Origin: Stieleria neptunia
GTDB taxonomy: Bacteria; Planctomycetota; Planctomycetia; Pirellulales; Pirellulaceae
Direction of reading: 5' to 3'
Length of the DNA stretch: 64,000 nt
Assembly: GCF_007754155.1 (NCBI RefSeq)
Contig: NZ_CP037423.1
Coordinates: forward strand, 10,598,938-10,662,937
Position numbers and translations under genes: made by a program. The notes below the pieces were generated by a model, which was not told the DNA's origin, did not search any database, and saw only the letters and a list, made by a program, of their open reading frames with translations. Positions 18,286 through 27,532 of this stretch are shown one piece after another (position 1 is the first letter of the stretch; every line of letters starts with the position of its first letter).

Positions 18286-19212
18286 ATGTCAACCATCGTT
18301 GAGCAGGAAGAAAAAACGGACCAGCTGGAAGCGGCCAGGCTGGAGCGCGAGCTCGAGCGCGAAAAACTGAAGCTCAGCCGCTTCGATTCGGTGACCTCGC
18401 TATTCCTGGCGTTGATCCTGTTTCTCGGTGCGTTCGTGTTCATGATGTTCGTCGTCTGGTTACTCAGCGGGGAACCCAAACCGATCGCGTTGGCGCCGAT
18501 CATCGAAAACCCGCCCGGCCGCGGTGAAAACCCCGAGGGTTTCGAGCGTGATTTTGAACCGCCGGGGGCCGAAGAGGTCGAGGATTTGATGGAGCCGACG
18601 CTGGCCGACACGATCGAAGCGGTCACCGACGCGGTCAGCAGCGTGGCCGCTTCGCTGACGACCGCCGACACCAATGCCACCGCGTCGACGCAGGGAACCG
18701 GCCAGGGGGACAGCCGCCCGCCCGGCCCCGAGGGCGAGGGGGACGACATCATCGGCCGCTGGGAACGCTGGGAGCTGACGTTCAACGCCAAAGGCAAAAA
18801 AGACTACGCGAAGCAACTGGATTTTTACAAAATCGAACTGGCCGCTTTCGGGGGCGGTGGCCCCAACGTCATCGAGATGGCTAGCAACTTGTCCACCTCG
18901 CCGACCAAGCGGGTCAACACACAGCCCAAAACCGAAGAACGACTGTACTTTTCTTGGAAACTCTCCAACCCGCTGCTGCAATTTGACCGCCAGTTGCTCG
19001 GCGCCGCCGGCATCCAGGTCAGCGGCCGCAACGTGATCCGCTTTGTCCCCAAGGACCTGGAGAACCAGTTGGCCAACATGGAAAAGCAGTACGCCGAAGA
19101 AAAAGGAAAAAAATTCCCCCACTCGATCGCCAAAACCGTCTTCGAAAGCACCGCCGACGGTAGCGGCTATGTCTTCAGTATCGTCAGCCAGCGATACCGA
19201 AAAGGCTACTGA
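18286..19212 (+). CDS. Membrane-anchored protein heading the ExbB/ExbD operon (function unknown)
   Basis: A 308-residue protein: an acidic/basic coiled-coil-like N-terminus (residues 1-36, repeated LERELEREKL), one hydrophobic helix (about 42-63, FLALILFLGAFVFMMFVVWL), then a large extracytoplasmic part with Pro/Gly-rich acidic linkers and a folded C-terminal domain (about 140-308). Topology and position before an ExbB/ExbD set recall a TonB-like energy transducer, but no TonB C-terminal domain is recognisable. A GGAGG 11 bases upstream supports the start. A 108-bp gap separates it from the ExbB-like gene. Confidence 0.8.
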   Translation: MSTIVEQEEKTDQLEAARLERELEREKLKLSRFDSVTSLFLALILFLGAFVFMMFVVWLLSGEPKPIALAPIIENPPGRGENPEGFERDFEPPGAEEVEDLMEPTLADTIEAVTDAVSSVAASLTTADTNATASTQGTGQGDSRPPGPEGEGDDIIGRWERWELTFNAKGKKDYAKQLDFYKIELAAFGGGGPNVIEMASNLSTSPTKRVNTQPKTEERLYFSWKLSNPLLQFDRQLLGAAGIQVSGRNVIRFVPKDLENQLANMEKQYAEEKGKKFPHSIAKTVFESTADGSGYVFSIVSQRYRKGY

Positions 19213-19320
19213 GCCGATCGACCGGGGACGCCGATCCGGGGGGCGAATGGACGAACCCAGGTTGGCTGGCCACCCTGCAAACGAAACCTCTCAACTAATC
19301 AATCAACGGGAAAGACACGA

Positions 19321-19977
19321 ATGTCAATGATCTTTGCGTATTCGCTTTTCAACATGATCGCCGATGCGACCTACCTCGCACTCGCGGCGGTGGCACTTTG
19401 GGGGTTGTACTGCATCGTCGTCGTCTGGAATCGCGTCGGACAGAAACGGTTCAAATCCGAGGACGAACAAGACCAGTTCCTCGACGACGTGGAACAGATG
19501 ATTGAGTCCGGCGACTTTGAAGGCACCATCGACTACTGCGAAGGCGACGGCCGGGCGTTACCGCAGATCATCGAATTGGCCGTCAGCCATCGCAACCTGG
19601 GATACAACCGGGCCCGCAAATTCATGATGGACCGTTTTCAGCGCGACGTCATGAGCGATCTGGATTACCGACTCAGCTGGGTCAGCACCGTGATCAAGGC
19701 CGCTCCGATGATCGGGTTGTTCGGGACGGTCTTCGGCATGATGGGTGCGTTCCAAACCCTGGCCACCGCCGAGTCGGTCGAACCGAGCAAGCTGGCCGGC
19801 GATATCCGCGTCGCCCTGGTGACGACCGCCAGCGGATTGGCGATCGCCATCCCGCTGATGATCCTGGTCGCCAACGTCAACATCCGAATCGCCAAGATGG
19901 AAGACCTGGTCGGATCCGGGCTGAGCCGTTTCATGGACGCCTTCAAAGCCGGACTCGCTCGCAGCGGGGGACGCTAA
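19321..19977 (+). CDS. MotA/TolQ/ExbB-type proton channel protein
   Basis: A 218-residue protein with the three-helix layout of ExbB/TolQ: TM1 near residues 13-34, a long cytoplasmic loop, and TM2-TM3 in IKAAPMIGLFGTVFGMMGAF and ALVTTASGLAIAIPLMILVA. The GLFGTVFGM and TTASGLAIAIP motifs are the family signatures that line the proton path with ExbD/TolR. It is followed within 6 bp by the first ExbD-like gene, so the stator and its partners are co-expressed. Located in the inner membrane. Confidence 0.93.
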   Translation: MSMIFAYSLFNMIADATYLALAAVALWGLYCIVVVWNRVGQKRFKSEDEQDQFLDDVEQMIESGDFEGTIDYCEGDGRALPQIIELAVSHRNLGYNRARKFMMDRFQRDVMSDLDYRLSWVSTVIKAAPMIGLFGTVFGMMGAFQTLATAESVEPSKLAGDIRVALVTTASGLAIAIPLMILVANVNIRIAKMEDLVGSGLSRFMDAFKAGLARSGGR

Positions 19978-19983
19978 CGCATC

Positions 19984-20472
19984 ATGAGTAGCGTGATCGA
20001 AGAACCCGACATCGAGGAAGATGACGATTTCGAAATGCCTCGCAAAAAGCGAGACGATGACGAAATGGACATCACGCCGATGATCGACATCACCTTCTTG
20101 TTGCTGATCTTTTTTGTCGTCTGCTCCAAAATGGATCCGACCCAAATGGGAAAGATCCCCGAAGCACAAAACGGAATCGCCATCAGCGCCAAAGAATCGG
20201 CGGTCGTGTTCATCGAACCGGCCGGCAACGACAAGGTCATCCTGAAACGAATCGACGGAACCGAATTCAGCAGCGACGAAGAAACCCAAACGACCGAATT
20301 GGTCGAATACATCTCCGAAGAACTCAAGACCACCCGCGGGGAAGAAAAGAACCACGTGATGATCATGGGCGACGGGGAAGTCGCGGTCGGCGAGGTGACG
20401 CGGGTGCAGAAAATCATCGGCGACGCGTTCGAGGACATTTCGTCGACCTACATCGCGGTCAAAGAACTATGA
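19984..20472 (+). CDS. ExbD/TolR-family protein, first of three
   Basis: A 162-residue protein with an acidic and basic cytoplasmic N-terminus (residues 1-33), then EMDITPMIDITFLLLIFF, in which the membrane Asp is the conserved proton-carrying residue of ExbD/TolR. A periplasmic domain of about 100 residues follows. The hydrophobic helix ends in a Cys (VVCSKMD), unlike the next two paralogs. It ends in an ATGA overlap with the second ExbD gene, showing translational coupling. Confidence 0.92.
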   Translation: MSSVIEEPDIEEDDDFEMPRKKRDDDEMDITPMIDITFLLLIFFVVCSKMDPTQMGKIPEAQNGIAISAKESAVVFIEPAGNDKVILKRIDGTEFSSDEETQTTELVEYISEELKTTRGEEKNHVMIMGDGEVAVGEVTRVQKIIGDAFEDISSTYIAVKEL

Positions 20473-20894
20473 CGCGCCGCAACCAATCCGAACTCGATCT
20501 GACGCCGATGATCGACGTCACGTTTTTGATCCTGATTTTTTTCATGGTCACCGCATCCTTTTCGATGCAACGTGCGATCGAAACGCCGAACCCGGAGAAC
20601 GACCTGGCCAGCCGAACGGCCGTTGCCCAGGACCGTGACCCGATCCGATTGCACGTCGACCGGCATGGCAGTTTTTTGTTGATGGCAACCGATTGGCAAA
20701 AGGAACTGGTCGGCAAACAGGAATTGGTGAGCGAACTGGCCGCCGCGAAACTCGCCACACCGATGATCACCGACCTGCTGATCGAAGTCGAATCGGCGGC
20801 CCGGTTGCAAGCCCTGGTTGACGCGATGGACGCCGCAACGATCGCCGGATTTCACCAGTTCCAACTGACCGAAATCGCTTCCGAATTGATTTAG
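20469..20894 (+). CDS. ExbD/TolR-family protein, second of three
   Basis: A 141-residue protein with a minimal N-terminus followed by ELDLTPMIDVTFLILIFFMV, the ExbD membrane helix with its conserved Asp. The periplasmic domain resembles that of the third paralog (shared patterns GSFL.(M/L)ATDWQ.E and LQ.LVDAMDA.TIAGF), so the second and third are closer to each other than to the first. The start overlaps the stop of the preceding gene by four bases. Confidence 0.92.
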   Translation: MTRRNQSELDLTPMIDVTFLILIFFMVTASFSMQRAIETPNPENDLASRTAVAQDRDPIRLHVDRHGSFLLMATDWQKELVGKQELVSELAAAKLATPMITDLLIEVESAARLQALVDAMDAATIAGFHQFQLTEIASELI

Positions 20895-20923
20895 ACACAC
20901 CGCTCCTCTTCTCGTCTCAACGC

Positions 20924-21691
20924 ATGTCGATTCCAGTTACCTGTCCCCAGTGTGGCGCCACGAACAAAGTCAACGATTCGTTGGCCGGTCGTCGTGTCCG
21001 CTGCCCCCAGTGCGACACAGCGGTCCACGTCCCCGAATGGGACGAGAGCGGCGGTCCGCCACCGCTGCCCGGCCCATCCGCTGGGGCGGAGGCTGAACCC
21101 GCAACGGTCGAGGTAACGCCGGCCGAAGCCGTTCCGACTCCGGCGGCAACCGCACCGCCGCCAGCCAAAACACCAGCCAAAACACCGGCGCCGTCCCCCG
21201 GCACCGGCACCGCAGCGAGTTTCGCGGGCCTGGACGACGACGACGACGAGCCGATCTTCCAAAAAACCAAGCGGGAAGAAGAAGAGCTGGACATGACCCC
21301 GATGGTCGACGTCACGTTCTTGCTGTTGATCTTCTTCATGGTGACCGCGGCGTTCAGTCTGCAAAAATCGATCGAGATGCCGCGGCAACAAACCGACGCC
21401 CCCAGCACCACGGTCGTCGAAGAGGAAGAGGAAGACTTGGAGATGGTCGAAGTCCAAGTCGACGAATTCGGATCCTTCCTGGTCCTGGCGACGGACTGGC
21501 AAGAGGAAACCCCCGGCAAACAAAACCTGATCACGACCCTCAAACGCGCCAACGAAACCGGCAACCCGGCGAGGTTGGTCATCAAAGTTCACGAGCTGTG
21601 CAAGCTGCAGTACCTGGTCGACGCGATGGACGCCGGAACCATCGCCGGGTTCACCGAAACCCAGGTCACCCAAGTCGAGGAATTTGATTAA
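20924..21691 (+). CDS. ExbD/TolR-family protein with N-terminal zinc-ribbon, third of three
   Basis: A 255-residue fusion. Residues 5-33 form an MJ0042-type zinc ribbon (CPQCGATNKVNDSLAG then VRCPQC, four Cys in two CxxC knuckles). A Pro/Ala/Thr linker of about 65 residues comes next, then EELDMTPMVDVTFLLLIFFM with the conserved ExbD Asp, and a periplasmic domain. The ribbon would face the cytoplasm, a place where ordinary ExbD proteins have only a short tail. The ribbon may bind zinc or a partner protein; the role is not known. Confidence 0.9.
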   Translation: MSIPVTCPQCGATNKVNDSLAGRRVRCPQCDTAVHVPEWDESGGPPPLPGPSAGAEAEPATVEVTPAEAVPTPAATAPPPAKTPAKTPAPSPGTGTAASFAGLDDDDDEPIFQKTKREEEELDMTPMVDVTFLLLIFFMVTAAFSLQKSIEMPRQQTDAPSTTVVEEEEEDLEMVEVQVDEFGSFLVLATDWQEETPGKQNLITTLKRANETGNPARLVIKVHELCKLQYLVDAMDAGTIAGFTETQVTQVEEFD

Positions 21692-21788
21692 TGCCGCTTT
21701 CACTCTGTTTCGGTCATCATGGACACAACACGTGGCGGTACGGCGGATCGCTCGTCAACCACTTCTCGTAACCACTCTCTTTATCACG

Positions 21789-24700
21789 ATGCTTGCTAAC
21801 GAACTGATCGATCAACTGGAACGACGCGGTCTGCTGGACCAGGAGATCATCGAAGCGCTGCGCGAACAACTGGACCAGGGCGGCGCACGGGTGACCCCTG
21901 AAGCCGTCGCAAAACTGCTGGTCGACAACGGACAACTGACGCGTTTCCAAGCGACCAAGTTGATCGGCGAAATCCGCAGCGGCGAATACTCCGACGACGC
22001 AACGATGGCCGCGGCGGAAGTCGTGGAAGACGACTTGGTCGCGATCGACGAGGACGATGCGGTCGAGGTCCAAGCCGTCGAAGCGATTCCGGTCGAAGCG
22101 ACCCCCGAACCGTTCGTCGAATTCGATTCGGCCGCAACCGAAGCGGTCCCCGTGGAGGCCGTTCCCGTCGCCGACGGCGACAGCGACCTGCTGTCCGAAG
22201 CCCCCCAGCGCGAACGCCCCCGCGCCCGACGCGCCAAACCCGCCCCAAAAGAAAACCAATGGGACTCCTTCAAGATCTATGGGTTCTTGGGGATCATCGG
22301 ATTCCTGCTCCTCTCCGGCGGCGGACTCTATTGGATCCTGTCCCGCGGCAACGCGGACGAACGCATCCAGATCGCCAACGAACTCTACGACAACCAAAAC
22401 TACACGCCGGCCCAAGAGAAGTACCTGGAGTTTCTCGATTCGTTCGGCAACGCCAACGAACACAGTTCCCTGGCGCGGACCCGCGTGATCATGACCGAAT
22501 TGTATCGGGCCGAAGGCATGACCGATCCGACCTATGCGACGGAATTGGCACAACAAAAACTGCCCGGGGTTGAAGACGAAGAGGGGCTCAACGAAGAACG
22601 TGGCAACCTGGCCGCGCTGCTGGTCAAGATCGCCGAAAACATCGTCAACGAAGCCAACGAAAAATCGGAAACCACCGCCAAGCGAGAACTGCTCAACAAA
22701 CTGGAAGAACAAATCGAGTTGACCAACAATCCGCAATACATGACCGGCGCGATGCGGACAACGCTCTCGGGGCGACTCAAAGAAATCGAGGAGGCGCGGG
22801 GCCGCGTCGAACGCGAAATCAACCGCAACGAACAACTCGATGCCGCGGTCGATCAAATGACCGCCTTGCTGGCCGAAAAGAAAACCAAAGAGGCGTACGA
22901 TGTTCGCTACGAACTGCTCCGCTCCTTTCCCGAACTCGGCGACAACGAACGGCTGGCCACGCTGATCGCCAAGGCCAGCGAGATCCAACAACAATTGGTC
23001 GAAACCACTGCATCGTTGCCCCAGCGGATCGAAGCCGAAACGCAAACCGATTTGAACCCGATCGTGTTGACGGCACGCTCGGGGGATCGCGTCCCCGATC
23101 TGCGTAACGAAGTGATCTTCATTCGAACCAAAGGCAGCGTGCTGGCCTTCAACGGCGAAGACGGCACGTTGCTGTGGCGGCGCTACGTCGGAAACTCCCT
23201 GGCCCACAGCCCGATCCGCTTGGACGGCGGCACCGCGGTCTTGCTGACCGGTTCGAGCGACCTGTCGGTGGAACGCTGCGACGGGCGCAGCGGTGATGCC
23301 GATTGGCGGGTCAAAATCGGCGAGCCGTTCAACCAACCGGTCGTCAGCGACAACGACATTTTCATCTCCACCAAATCCGGACGATTGATCGAACTGGACG
23401 CGACGACCGGTGACGCCAAATGGGCACAACAGATTCCCCAGTCGCTGGAGGTCGGACCGGGGGTCGATGACCGCGCCGCGATCGCTTACATCCCCGGCGA
23501 TCACAGCAACCTGTATGTCCTGGACAGCAACAACGGCGACAGCCTGCAAAGCTATTACGTGGGGCACAAAGCGGGCACCATCGCGGTGCCGCCCACGCCG
23601 CTGTTGGAACACCTGTTTGTGATCGAAAACAAAGGCCCCGAGTATTGCCTGGTTCACATCCTGGGCGTGGACGAAAACGGTGCCAACGTGACCAAGGTCC
23701 AGGACCCGGTGCGGATGAGCGGGAACGTCGTCGTGCCGCCGATCGTGGCCCAGCAACGCCGCCTGGTGGTACTGACCGACCTGGGCGAAATCTCCGTGTT
23801 CGACATCGAAGTCACCAGCGAAACGGACAAGGTCTCCGTCGTCGCCAAACAACTGGCGTCCTACGGAACACCGACGCTGACACAAATGGCCGTCGGACGC
23901 AGCCAAATGTGGACCACCGGCTCGCGGATCGGACGCTACGAATTGCAGGTCAACCGCGCCCGTGTCGTCCCGGACTGGTTTAAACACGAAGGCGACATGT
24001 TTGTCGGACAACCGCTGGCGATCGGCGATGCACTGGTGCACGCGCGACAGCTGCGTGGGACCTCCGGCGTCCGGGTCTCCGCGGTCGATCCCAAAACGGG
24101 CGAAGAACTGTGGCGCAACGACATCGGCGCCCCCGTCGCCATGCTCCGCCGTGCCGACGCGGGCGTGCACGCCTTGACCACCCAAGCGGCCCTGTTCGAA
24201 CTGGACCGATCGGCGATCGAAACCGGTGCCACCCGGGCACCGATCGAGAACCGCGGCAGCGTCGGCGTGATCATGCGTTTCGAAGATCCGCTGCAGATCG
24301 ACGAGAAACGCGCGGTGCTGTTGAACAAGGCCGGCGGCGAAGGCGGCCAGCAAGTCGCCGTCTACGACCCGACTCGCAAGACCGAAAAATTGCGGCTGGT
24401 CAGCTTGAACGTGCTCTCGGGCAAACCCTCCGGACGCGGACTGGTCGCCGGCGGAGGATTGTTCCTCACGCTCGACAACGGCCGCGCGGTCGTGATGGAT
24501 TACCAGACGGGATCGCAACTGGGCAACCCTTTCCAGCCGATCGCCAACCCCGTCGAAAAGATCGCCTGGTCCAACGCCGTGCCGCTTCCCGATGACCCGG
24601 GCCAGGTGGTCGTCGCCGACAGCCGCAGCGGTCTGTACCGATTGCGGGTCGGCCCCCGGACGACACCGTTGGCCGAAACCAAACTGCCCTCGCCGACGCT

Positions 24701-25166
24701 GGGTACCATCGCGGGCGTCGGCACGACGATGATGGCCGCGACCAGCGGACCGGCGGCGGATTTGGTCATCGGTCGAGATCTGGTGACGCTGAAAGACAAA
24801 TTCCAGACCCAGATGGACGGTCGGGTGATCTGGGGACCGGCGACGGCCGGCGACCAGGCGGTCGTGTTGACCGATGATCAAGTCCTGCGAGGGATCACGA
24901 CCGACGGCCAAACCACCTTCGCCGTCCCCGTCCCGCGCGGTTTGCCGGTCGGAGACGTCGTGGTCCACGAGGGCAACCTGATCATCGTTTCCGATTCCGG
25001 CTGGATCGTCGTGATCGATCCGGCCTCCAATGATCCGGTCGGACTGACCGAGATCGGCGAACCGTTCTCGGCAACTCCCCTGGTCCTGCAAAATCGATTG
25101 CTGGTGCCGGGCGAAGAGGGTGTCGTCTACGTCGTCAAGATTCCCAGTGGGGTGAGTGGCCGATGA
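21789..25166 (+). CDS. Membrane-anchored PQQ-like beta-propeller protein with kinase-type N-terminal module
   Basis: A 1,125-residue protein from ATG 21789. The same frame opens further upstream at a TTG that overlaps the previous gene, but it lacks family-like sequence. Residues about 1-60 (ELIDQLERRGLLDQ, LRE.L, LLVDNGQLTRFQATKL) resemble the module that precedes kinase domains in many planctomycete Ser/Thr kinases; no kinase follows. An acidic Glu/Val/Pro linker leads to a helix at about 160-184 (KIYGFLGIIGFLLLSGGGLY), then a TPR-like alpha-helical part (about 190-400), and a propeller with PQQ/quinoprotein-type blades (GSVLAFNGEDGTLLWRRYVG and similar). The propeller should be extracytoplasmic. 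The gene overlaps the next one by ATGA. Confidence 0.88.
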   Translation: MLANELIDQLERRGLLDQEIIEALREQLDQGGARVTPEAVAKLLVDNGQLTRFQATKLIGEIRSGEYSDDATMAAAEVVEDDLVAIDEDDAVEVQAVEAIPVEATPEPFVEFDSAATEAVPVEAVPVADGDSDLLSEAPQRERPRARRAKPAPKENQWDSFKIYGFLGIIGFLLLSGGGLYWILSRGNADERIQIANELYDNQNYTPAQEKYLEFLDSFGNANEHSSLARTRVIMTELYRAEGMTDPTYATELAQQKLPGVEDEEGLNEERGNLAALLVKIAENIVNEANEKSETTAKRELLNKLEEQIELTNNPQYMTGAMRTTLSGRLKEIEEARGRVEREINRNEQLDAAVDQMTALLAEKKTKEAYDVRYELLRSFPELGDNERLATLIAKASEIQQQLVETTASLPQRIEAETQTDLNPIVLTARSGDRVPDLRNEVIFIRTKGSVLAFNGEDGTLLWRRYVGNSLAHSPIRLDGGTAVLLTGSSDLSVERCDGRSGDADWRVKIGEPFNQPVVSDNDIFISTKSGRLIELDATTGDAKWAQQIPQSLEVGPGVDDRAAIAYIPGDHSNLYVLDSNNGDSLQSYYVGHKAGTIAVPPTPLLEHLFVIENKGPEYCLVHILGVDENGANVTKVQDPVRMSGNVVVPPIVAQQRRLVVLTDLGEISVFDIEVTSETDKVSVVAKQLASYGTPTLTQMAVGRSQMWTTGSRIGRYELQVNRARVVPDWFKHEGDMFVGQPLAIGDALVHARQLRGTSGVRVSAVDPKTGEELWRNDIGAPVAMLRRADAGVHALTTQAALFELDRSAIETGATRAPIENRGSVGVIMRFEDPLQIDEKRAVLLNKAGGEGGQQVAVYDPTRKTEKLRLVSLNVLSGKPSGRGLVAGGGLFLTLDNGRAVVMDYQTGSQLGNPFQPIANPVEKIAWSNAVPLPDDPGQVVVADSRSGLYRLRVGPRTTPLAETKLPSPTLGTIAGVGTTMMAATSGPAADLVIGRDLVTLKDKFQTQMDGRVIWGPATAGDQAVVLTDDQVLRGITTDGQTTFAVPVPRGLPVGDVVVHEGNLIIVSDSGWIVVIDPASNDPVGLTEIGEPFSATPLVLQNRLLVPGEEGVVYVVKIPSGVSGR

Positions 25167-27532
25167 AGTTCCAATTCCAAGCAACCTTTCGCGTTCTCCC
25201 GCGGTCCCTGGGCGCCCTCGCGGTGACCCTGTTCGGCCTGGTCGCGTTCGGACCGAACCGCCCCGCCCAGGCACAGCTGCTGACCTATGCCGAATCCGGA
25301 AAGCCGGAAGATTCCGGGCTGGGTTTGTTGCAAGAAGATCCGCACGACATCATCTACTTCACCGAGAAATCCGGTGGCGGATGGGTGAAGTGCCAGTTGT
25401 TGCCGTTCCGAGATATGCCGACGACGCGACGTGGCGCGTTGCGGTTTTCGATTCTGGGGTTCGAACTCGATGAATTTGTCGCCAAGTGGACGGATGTCGA
25501 ACGCATCGATTTCTGGGAAAAACGACTGGAGCGAGAAACCGCGTCACGGATCGCCAACGAAGACTTCGTCGGCGCCTACCCGTTCCTCTCGATCTTGATC
25601 CGCGACTACCCGCGACGCCCCGGTCTCAAAGCCCTGCGTTCAGAGTTCCTGTGGCGGAACGCGATTCAACGCGCCTCGGGGAGCCAGCGTGCCGAGTCCT
25701 TGGCGATGCTGGAAGAATTGTTTCGTTATGATCCCCAATACAACCAAGCCCAGGTGCTCAAGGCGATCAGTTTGACCACCGGCACGCTGATGCAATCGCT
25801 GGTCGACGAAGGTGATCTGGACAACGCGCAACAACTGCTCGCTCGGTTGGAAGAAGACTACGGTCGATTTGATCTGCCGGCGATTTCGAAATGGGAAGGC
25901 GAATTCCTGCGGATGGCACAGGAGAAACAAACCGAGGCGATCGAAGCGGTCAAACAAAAGGACTTTCGGTCGGCTCGAAAATTGGCGCGGGAAAGTCTGT
26001 ATCTCAAACCCGACATCGAGGGCGGTCGGGAATTGGTTCGGAAGATCGACGAGGCCTATCCGCTGGTCTCCGTCGGCGTGCTGCAAGCGGCGCGGGTGTA
26101 CGACCCCGTGCGCCTGGACAACTGGGCCGCGCGACGCGCCGGCCGACTGCTGTACCGGACGATGTTCGAAATCCAAGGCGCCGCACCCGAAGGCGGCGAA
26201 TACGATTTCATTTTCGGATCCGCCGAAACGACGCCCGACCGCCAAGTCCTGGAGCTCTCCATCGACACGGCAAAACTGCCCAATCCGCTCAATCGCATCG
26301 AAGTCGATTTCCTGGCCGATCAACTGGCCCGGCGGGCGATGCCTGAATCGGAAACCTATTTTTCGCCCTGGGCCGCCTCCGTCACCGGAATCGGCATCGA
26401 CGGCCCCCAACGCATCGAATGTGTCCTCCGCCGCCCCCACGTGCTGCCCACCTGCCTGCTTCAAATCAACGTCGACGCCAGTTGGTTCGGGGGTGAAAAA
26501 GACGGACCGACGGGAGACTATTTCATCGACGTGATCGAAGACAACCAAACCCGGTTCAAGCTGACCGAGGACGCGCGGCGGGCCAGCGGTGATAGCGGCA
26601 AGCCACGCGAAATCGTCGAGATCCGATGCGACACCGGAAGCGACTCGGTGTCCAAATTGCTCAGCGGCGAAATCGATGTGCTGGATCAACTGTTCCCCGC
26701 CGACGCGATCAAACTGAAAGAACGCCGCGACGTGAAAGTCGTGGAGTACCCGCTTCCCACGATCCACATGCTGGTCCCCTGCTCGGACCACCAATTCGTC
26801 GCGGACAAGAACTTTCGCCGCGCACTGCTTTACGGCATCAACCGCGAAGACATCTTGAAAGGCGAATTGTTGGAGAACCATGAATCGCTCGGCTGCCGTG
26901 TCCTCTCGGGCCCCTTTCCGGCCGGACTCAGCCAAGACGATCCGCTCGGTTATGGCTATGACACCTCGATCTTGCCGCGACGGTTCGAGCCCAGCCTGGC
27001 CCAGTTGTTGGTCTCGCTGAGCCAGAACTTGAAAGCGGCCGAGGCCGAGCGGAAGGGCGAACCCGAACCGAAACTCCGCACCGTACGACTGGCGTTCCCC
27101 TCGGACAACCTGTCACGGGTCGCCTGTGAAGCGATTCGCAGCCAATGGGAATTGATCGGGCTGGACATCGAATTGGTCGAACTTCCCGTCGGACGCACCT
27201 ACCCCGAGCCCGACACGGCGGACCTGGTCTACGTTTCCTGCGCGATCTGGGAACCGATCATCGACGCGCGTCGCTTGCTCGGGCCACGCGGATTGGCCAG
27301 GAGCGAGGACCAGTTGATCGGCCTCGGCTTGCGCCGTCTCGAAGAAGCTCGTAATTGGAAAGAAGTTCGCGACCGTTTGCTGGTCTTGCACTCGATTTCG
27401 CATCACGAATTGCCGGTCTTGCCGCTGTGGCAGATGGTCGATTCCTTTGCCTACCGGACCAATCTGATCGGCATGGGCAACAACATCGTTTCGCTTTATC
27501 AGAACGCCGGGAATTGGAGATTGGAATTTTGA
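25163..27532 (+). CDS. DppA-like (SBP_bac_5) solute-binding protein with N-terminal helical region
   Basis: A 789-residue exported protein. A signal peptide (about residues 1-38, ending near AQA) is followed by a helical, TPR-like part (about 90-300). The C-terminal half has family 5 solute-binding features: VRKIDEAYP, EIDVLDQLFPADAIKL, FRRALLYGINREDILKGELL, and LRTVRLAFPSDNLSRVACEA then IRSQWELIGLDIELVE. Such domains normally bind peptides for an ABC importer, but no permease or ATPase is present; it sits in an ExbBD operon instead. It overlaps both neighbours by four bases (ATGA and TTGA). Confidence 0.87.
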   Translation: MKFQFQATFRVLPRSLGALAVTLFGLVAFGPNRPAQAQLLTYAESGKPEDSGLGLLQEDPHDIIYFTEKSGGGWVKCQLLPFRDMPTTRRGALRFSILGFELDEFVAKWTDVERIDFWEKRLERETASRIANEDFVGAYPFLSILIRDYPRRPGLKALRSEFLWRNAIQRASGSQRAESLAMLEELFRYDPQYNQAQVLKAISLTTGTLMQSLVDEGDLDNAQQLLARLEEDYGRFDLPAISKWEGEFLRMAQEKQTEAIEAVKQKDFRSARKLARESLYLKPDIEGGRELVRKIDEAYPLVSVGVLQAARVYDPVRLDNWAARRAGRLLYRTMFEIQGAAPEGGEYDFIFGSAETTPDRQVLELSIDTAKLPNPLNRIEVDFLADQLARRAMPESETYFSPWAASVTGIGIDGPQRIECVLRRPHVLPTCLLQINVDASWFGGEKDGPTGDYFIDVIEDNQTRFKLTEDARRASGDSGKPREIVEIRCDTGSDSVSKLLSGEIDVLDQLFPADAIKLKERRDVKVVEYPLPTIHMLVPCSDHQFVADKNFRRALLYGINREDILKGELLENHESLGCRVLSGPFPAGLSQDDPLGYGYDTSILPRRFEPSLAQLLVSLSQNLKAAEAERKGEPEPKLRTVRLAFPSDNLSRVACEAIRSQWELIGLDIELVELPVGRTYPEPDTADLVYVSCAIWEPIIDARRLLGPRGLARSEDQLIGLGLRRLEEARNWKEVRDRLLVLHSISHHELPVLPLWQMVDSFAYRTNLIGMGNNIVSLYQNAGNWRLEF

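Noticed and set aside
21684..21788. Upstream TTG start for the propeller gene
   Set aside because: It overlaps the previous ExbD stop, and the extra residues are not family-like; ATG 21789 begins the recognisable module.
21717..25274. Minus-strand open frame of 1,185 codons
   Set aside because: It is antisense to the propeller protein, Arg/Asp/Val-rich with no domain; it reflects GC-rich codon use of the sense gene.
27355..27528. Longer start for the last gene of the ExbBD operon
   Set aside because: The extension lies inside the binding-protein gene and hides the clear signal peptide that begins at TTG 27529.
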